Source: Nectonema munidae (Eukaryota; Nematomorpha; Nectonematoida; Nectonematidae). From it: 64,000 bases of DNA. The notes under the pieces are model-generated. The model was not told where the DNA came from and did not search any database. It saw only the letters and a program-made list of their open reading frames with translations. Position 1 is the first letter of the stretch. Each line of letters opens with the position of its first letter. The stretch is from the NCBI GenBank assembly GCA_030549495.1, contig JAUIRK010000818.1, positions 1-64,000 of the forward strand. The letters are read 5' to 3'. Shown here one piece after another: positions 33,987 to 64,000 of this stretch. The translations under genes were made by a program, and so were the position numbers.

Positions 33987-34135
33987 AGGGGGCGTGAGTA
34001 GGGTTGGTTAGATGCTGGAATCGATAACTCAAGGTCTTGGGTTCGATTCCGCATTAAGCCTGTTTTCCTCATAGTTCGATACAAGCGGCGCAATTGTGCC
34101 TTCTCGATGAAAACACCCCTGGGTACCTCTACCTC
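33987..34135 (+). repeat. tRNA-derived SINE, best-preserved copy
   Basis: GGGGGCGTGAGTAGGG start, A-box-like TGGTTAGATGCTGG (34005), AACTCAAGGTCTTGG, B box GGTTCGATTCC (34040), then the tail body CATAGTTCGATACAAGCGG, CGCAATTGTGCCTTCTCG, ATGAAAACACCCC and CCTCTACC. The A and B boxes are an internal RNA polymerase III promoter. Confidence 0.85.
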
Positions 34136-34692
34136 TCTCTATAAAGTTATATTATATATTAAAATATAAATTATAGCAGGAAAATTATCTATGGATATCT
34201 TTCTAAAATTTTTCGTTCCATGTTAATTTTTAAAATGGATTTTTATCTATTATGGTATAAATCGCATAGAAGTAAATATTCACGAGTCTATAAATATTAA
34301 TTTTTAGTTTTAATTTTTTTTAAAATCTTATTTTTATCTAGTTTTACAATGTATACACATCAATTTTTTTTAAGCAAGGAGAATGAAACTTAGGAAAAAA
34401 GTAAACATGCTAATATTTTTAAATTTTAGAATGGGTAAAATAAATTTTCATTGAGAAATTTACTTTGTGATATTTATTTTTTTAATGTTATGTAATACTA
34501 TACAGAATTTATCAAATTGTTTTATATTGCTACCAGATATAATTTTATAATAAATTTATTCTGAAATTTTGTGTAAGGTGTATAAAGGTCTAAATTTGAT
34601 TATCTATAATCAAAGATATTTCGTATCTTGGGAAATATTTTTTTTATATAGTATGTACCAATTTAATTTAAGCCATTTCCTTTGCCCCTTTA
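34136..34692. other. Spacer, unassigned sequence
   Basis: AT-rich, nothing supported between the SINE and the MITE. Confidence 0.4.
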
Positions 34693-34700
34693 CCAATCAC

Positions 34701-34858
34701 CAGTGGCGTAGCCAGAGAGGGGGCAAGGGGGGCAGTGCCCCCTCCAAATACCTTTTCTGCCCCCCCCCCCCAAATAATTTTATTTCCAATATGCTTGCCC
34801 CCCTAAATTCCTTGCATGCCCCCCCCCCCCCAACTTCCATTTTTTGGCTACGCCACTG
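34701..34858. mobile_element. 158-bp hAT-type MITE with perfect 8-bp target duplication
   Basis: The ends CAGTGGCGTAGCCA (34701) and TGGCTACGCCACTG (ending 34858) are exact inverted repeats. CCAATCAC flanks both sides (34693-34700 and 34859-34866), the 8-bp duplication expected of hAT. The centre has three C-rich tracts. Frames read across it on both strands are artefacts. Confidence 0.95.
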
Positions 34859-34866
34859 CCAATCAC

Positions 34867-35820
34867 CTACAACAAAAAAGTTAATATTACTATTATTTAT
34901 TAAAACTTTAATAATCCTATTATTTAAATAAATCTTTAATTTTAGAAAATTCATTTTCTTTAATCACGACCCATGACATAGATTATAAAGTAGAGGGCAA
35001 TTTATTACTGGTTTCAATTTGCTTTATTCTTTTTACTATAACTATTGAATCATTGATTTTTTTTAAACGCAAATTTATGTTTAAACAAAATAAACTGATA
35101 ATTTTATAAAAAATACATCTGGCGACAATTAGTTAATGAAATTTTAATGCAGTAAAATATAATTTAATCAATTTTGAGATTAAAATATAAATTTAACTAT
35201 TAAATTTTCTTAGAATATTTTTGAGTGTATGCTAAACACAATTCTTGTTATTATAAGTTAAATAATTCATGATAGTAAAGTTATATTAAACTAACAAAAA
35301 TTTTTAAGAGATTATAAATGCAAGTAAAAATCAAGATTCTCGTATAAAAAAATTATTCAACTTTTAAACAAAATCATTTTAAATAAATTTTCGAAAGTGT
35401 AAATTGTGTTCTTTATGTTTTGATACAAATTCATTGCCTACTATAGTCAAAATGAAAATAGATAATGGTGTAAAAGGTGTTTATGTCATAGTAGAAGAAC
35501 AATTATTAAAATTTAAGGAGGCATTTTGAATTTGATAATTAATAACTATTTCGTTTTTTAAATATAATAAATATTTTTAAGTGTTTTTAAAATGTAAGAA
35601 AATATTTTTATAAATGAAATTCCATATGTGCATCCCATTCAGGTTAAGAAACCTCTGATTATATAATAAATTATCAACTTTTCACAGGCACATATGAAAT
35701 TTCATTTATAAAAATATTTTCTTTAAAGTTTAAAAATTTTATGAAATGTATTCAAAAGTTAACAATTTTCTGTAATGTTTTTAACACTCAAGTTAAGTGA
35801 ATGGCAATGACAGTGTTTTA
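34867..35820. other. Spacer, unassigned; one local inverted repeat
   Basis: CATATGAAATTTCATTTATAA at about 35693 is roughly the inverse of a segment at about 35608-35630, giving a local hairpin of about 25-35 bp arms around 35600-35720. Otherwise nothing recognised. Confidence 0.4.
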
Positions 35821-35827
35821 TTAAAGC

Positions 35828-36795
35828 TCATTGCTCTATTTTTATGCATTTTTCCATCATATTTGAAGCACCAGCGTAGGTTTGACATCTACACCTTGAA
35901 ATAGGCAAATTAAACCGCGTTAACACATCTTTTATAGCACTAAATATTGTATCAGTTTGTATATTATTGACTTCATAAAAGCCAACAAAATCTTCGTACA
36001 CTTTAAAATGGTCTCTATCTATGCATTGTAAACAAAGCGATATTTGTCCTTTATTAATGATGCCTGTAAACTCGTCAACCACAATAGCGTAAAAATAACT
36101 TTTTAAATGTTTTCAATTAGCCCCATTTAATCAATAACTTCATTTAAAAATTTATCGTATATGTATTTTCTACATTTTATAAAGTTGTCTGATTTCCATC
36201 TTTTAGCAACTTCAGGGTCATCCATTCCAAGTAACAATAATAATCTAGTAAAGTTATCATTGCCGTCATCACATTGAAATGGAATACCTTGGTGAACTAA
36301 TTCTTTAATATATTGCATTACTTTAATAAAATACTTCCTCTCTTCTTTTCTATTTTTTTCAATGTTTAATCATTGCACAAACATCCTTTCCAAGTATTGT
36401 TTTTTTCAAATGTCAAAGCTATTTTATGACAATTTGAATTATGATGTTCTCGAAAACTTTCAAATGCTTTTTTCCAATTACAAAAACTAGTTGAAATAAA
36501 TGCTGTTTCTTTATTTGATACAGATTTTAATTTTCCATTCAGCTCTTCATTAGCACAAATATAACACAAAACTGTGTCATTCTTTGATTGACAATGAAAT
36601 CACTTGAAAGATTTAAACCATACCGATTGGCAGGAACGATGGTGATTACCAATAAGCTTATTAAGAAAAGAAAAAGAAACTTATAAAGAAGATTTAGAAC
36701 TAGAAAGAGTGGTGTGATCATTAATAGAAATCACTGTATCAGAATTGACCTGTGAAGCAATATCTTTTGGGAAAATACTTCCATCATTTCTTTTG
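35828..36795 (-). pseudogene. hAT relic with TTF zinc finger and DUF4371 (ZMYM/ZNF862-like)
   Basis: Minus-strand frames in order: a TTF-type zinc finger region (SVWFKSFKCFHCQ, DTVLCYICANEEL, FISTSFCNWKKAFESFREHH) at 36690-36380. Then a LVHQGIPFQCDDGNDNFTRL-type helix at 36318-36127. Then the first transposase strand (MVDEFTGIINKGQISLCLQC, DFVGFYEVNNIQTDTIF) at 36082-35828, where the copy stops before the rest of the catalytic core. Frameshifts separate the pieces. Confidence 0.85.
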
Positions 36796-37270
36796 TAATT
36801 CAACTCTTTTTTTAAAATTCCAATCAAAAATTTAGTTAATTGGTAACACATAAACAATAAGCCTTTAAAATAATTAAATATAATTTTTAATTAAAATTTT
36901 TATAGTTTGGTCAAATCATCTATTTTTTTATTAATACTAAAAAATGACTAAGAAAAGTGCGAAAGCATGCTCCCCTCCTCCTAGTATCGGGGGTTTTGTT
37001 AATGTTTATAACTCAATCTAGTTACCCCAAAATCTGTTTATAACGAGCTACCATAATGGTCAATAGCCAAAAAAATTCTTGCCAATACTTGCACACTTCA
37101 ACTCCGACTACTTCAAAATTGGGTAACTCCTTAACTATGACTCCCTCCACTCTTATTTTTAACCTCATCTCATTTCTATCAATTATTTTTTCATTTTTCC
37201 TGTTCAGATAATTTTTTTAATAAAATTTTTTATCCCTATTTACATAATATTGTTTCAAACAAACATTTAG
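36796..37270. other. Spacer or intron before the first seen KDM7 exon
   Basis: Contains ACTCC-like units near 37095-37150 resembling those at 7825-7885. No PHD-finger frame was found. Confidence 0.4.
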
Positions 37271-62234
<24,964 letters not shown>

Positions 62235-62938
62235 CCTTTTTACCAAAAAAATAGAGCCATAATCTGACTAGAGTCTAGCTTCTTGCAGCAAAGAATTTTG
62301 CTTCAAACCAGGTGATTACCATAAAAATTATTCAAATCAATTTATTAGTGAAAATTAGAATGTGCATCTTGTTGAAAAAAGCAATCTACTTCGAAAAGCC
62401 CTTTGTAGCCGATGAGTGTATGACGTTACAAGTACATACTAAAATATAATTTGGAGGGGATCTGAGTTGACCTCATCTTTCTTTTTTTACTTCGGTAAAC
62501 TAGTAATGTATATATCTTGCGATTATCTGAGGGCTCTCACCTGGATGGGGCAGTTATTTGTGAAGTGAGCCGGACTTCTCTATAAATACACCGCTGCTAT
62601 CTACACCAGTGATGGATTATTGTTGGGTGATGGTGCTTGTGGTGGGACAGGGGAGCAACAGCGCCATCCTTTCCCCTTGAGGCAAATCCATTTCTGGTTT
62701 TTTATATAGATTTTTGATTAATAAATTTTGGCCCACGCCTTGGCCTCCTCTGGCAGTACCACTGCTTCTATGTGATCTTGAATTGAATTCAGAATGAACT
62801 TCTTAGTTTTGCGTTTTTCCTTAGTGAGCATTTGGTAGCATAAATCTAGCAGGCCTTTCATATATTCTTACAAGGGTAAATAAGTATGTGTTTAATTCAT
62901 ATAAGATAATTCGATAAAATTTATAGGCCTCATATAGT
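62235..62938. other. Downstream sequence, possible 3' UTR start
   Basis: An AATAAA lies at about 62720. A G/C-richer stretch at 62520-62700 has no recognised feature. Confidence 0.4.
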
Positions 62939-63060
62939 CAGAGGCATGGGTAAGGTTGGTTAGGTACGGGTTTGGATAACTCAAGGTTTTGGGTCAAGTC
63001 TTCTTTCCTAATAGTTCGATACAACCGACGCAATTGTGCCTTTTCGATAAAAACAGTATC
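62939..63060 (+). repeat. tRNA-derived SINE, shortened copy
   Basis: GAGGCATGGGTAAGG, A-box-like TTGGTTAGGTACGGG, AACTCAAGGTTTTGG, a damaged B box (GGGTCAAGTC), then AATAGTTCGATACAACCG, CGCAATTGTGCCTTTTCG and ATAAAAACA. Confidence 0.75.
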
Positions 63061-64000
63061 TGGATGCGATCTCCATAAAAGTGATTCTATTCCCAAACGA
63101 AGCTTGCTTTAAAAAAGTATATGTACAAATTTAAACACTTCATGTTGCGGAAATACAATAGCGTTCTTCATTTCAAAACTATTCATTATATGCACGCAAC
63201 GAACACCCACCAAAAGAGAGTATAGTTTCACACATCAAACAATTGATTGACAATGTGTAAACTTTTTTTTACGATTTAGATGAAGAAATCCTGCATAAGC
63301 CAGGTTAGTGGTATGGAGAAGAAATCGTCACTTCAAAATCTCCTAGGTAAAAATGTGATCAAATTTATTTCTAAAATTTTTACTTATCAGGGATGGGTAA
63401 ATCAATTCAAACCTGTTAACTTATTCAAAACACAATATCATATCGATTTGAAGTAAAAACTAACATTCAGGGTTTTTAACTTTTTTAAACATTAGACAAC
63501 AGAAGAGAAGTTAATTTGTTTAAGTTTTAAAATCGCTTTCAAAATGTAACTTTTTAAATACTCTTAAAAATAAAAAGAATCGCGACAGAGATATTCTAAG
63601 GTACTATGCGATTCCGATATTTAAAAAAAGACGATTTGCGGTTCCGATTAATCATCCCATCACTACTACATACATATATGTTCAGTTAGTGAAGTAAATT
63701 GTTTGAAAATACATTTAGGGCTTAGATCTAAGATTTGACATGTATGAAATTGTAAATTTAAGTTTGGCTCCTTAACTAGAAATTGAAAGCCTAAAATGTT
63801 TCAAAGAAAATTGCCCACAAGTCTTTATCATATGTATTAGATATTCCTTTCTCTAGGTGATACGGGATAATAAAATGGTTTGTACAGAAAGTAATACTAA
63901 AGCAAAATAAACTCTATAAAAATTTAATTCAATAGACCTTAAAACAGTTAATAATTCAGTTATAGAAGATAATCTAGAATACCTTTACTGCACTCAAATG
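63061..64000. other. Unassigned sequence to window end
   Basis: CAGGGATGGGTAAATC near 63391 and ATTAATCATCCCATCACT near 63647 could be the two ends of a decayed hAT-type MITE of about 275 bp. No gene signal. Confidence 0.35.

Noticed and set aside
33987-34060. tRNA gene, from the A and B boxes
   Set aside because: No cloverleaf closes and the same sequence recurs with a constant non-tRNA body; it is a SINE.
34569-34954. 120- and 85-codon Pro/Gly-rich frames on both strands
   Set aside because: They read through the poly-C tracts of the 158-bp MITE.
63391-63665. Possible MITE with GATGGG ends
   Set aside because: Inverted match is only about 10 bases and no target duplication is visible; kept only as a weak note in the region entry.

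Overview
The window looks like nuclear DNA of an invertebrate animal: strongly AT-rich, split genes with GT-AG introns of 57 bp to about 7.5 kb, and introns and spacers filled with transposon relics, tRNA-derived SINEs and MITEs. I cannot name the species; an arthropod such as a crustacean would fit, but this is a guess. There is no operon, CRISPR array or other prokaryotic signal.

Two host genes lie head to tail on the + strand. (1) A USP20/USP33-type ubiquitin-specific protease runs from 8313 to its stop at 28897. Its Cys box, zinc-ribbon cysteines, His box and two DUSP domains are all readable, spread over at least nine exons. The N-terminal zf-UBP exons and at least two internal exons were not found. 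(2) A KDM7-type (PHF2/PHF8/KDM7A) JmjC histone demethylase runs from 37271 to at least 56277. Ten consecutive exons join in perfect phase into 397 codons, with both Fe(II) histidines, the Asp and the 2-oxoglutarate Lys intact. Two further exons (61211-61284 and 62016-62234, with a stop) probably form its 3' end. No PHD-finger exon was found.

Layout. 1-4075: a roughly 1.8-kb near-perfect palindrome split by a piggyBac transposon (1109-3411). 4076-8312: unexplained sequence with weak repeat traces. 8313-28897: USP gene, its introns holding two hAT relics, a second piggyBac relic, a LINE fragment, TTAA-type MITEs and half of an inverted pair of composite repeats. 28898-37270: spacer or first intron with a Tigger/pogo relic, a LINE 3' half, a SINE, a hAT MITE with a perfect 8-bp target duplication, and a DUF4371-type hAT relic. 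37271-62234: KDM7 gene with more SINEs and MITEs, a LINE fragment, a possible Ty3/Gypsy fragment and a ZBED5/GTF2IRD2-like hAT relic. 62235-64000: no gene seen, one SINE.

The two host proteins act in different processes (deubiquitination; histone demethylation) and nothing here shows joint regulation. The most distinctive structure is the palindrome at the left edge. Its left arm preserves the empty TTAA target while the equivalent TTAA in its right arm carries the piggyBac, whose far-side TTAA copy is missing. All coding-TE calls rest on translated family motifs read by eye; none has been checked by database search.
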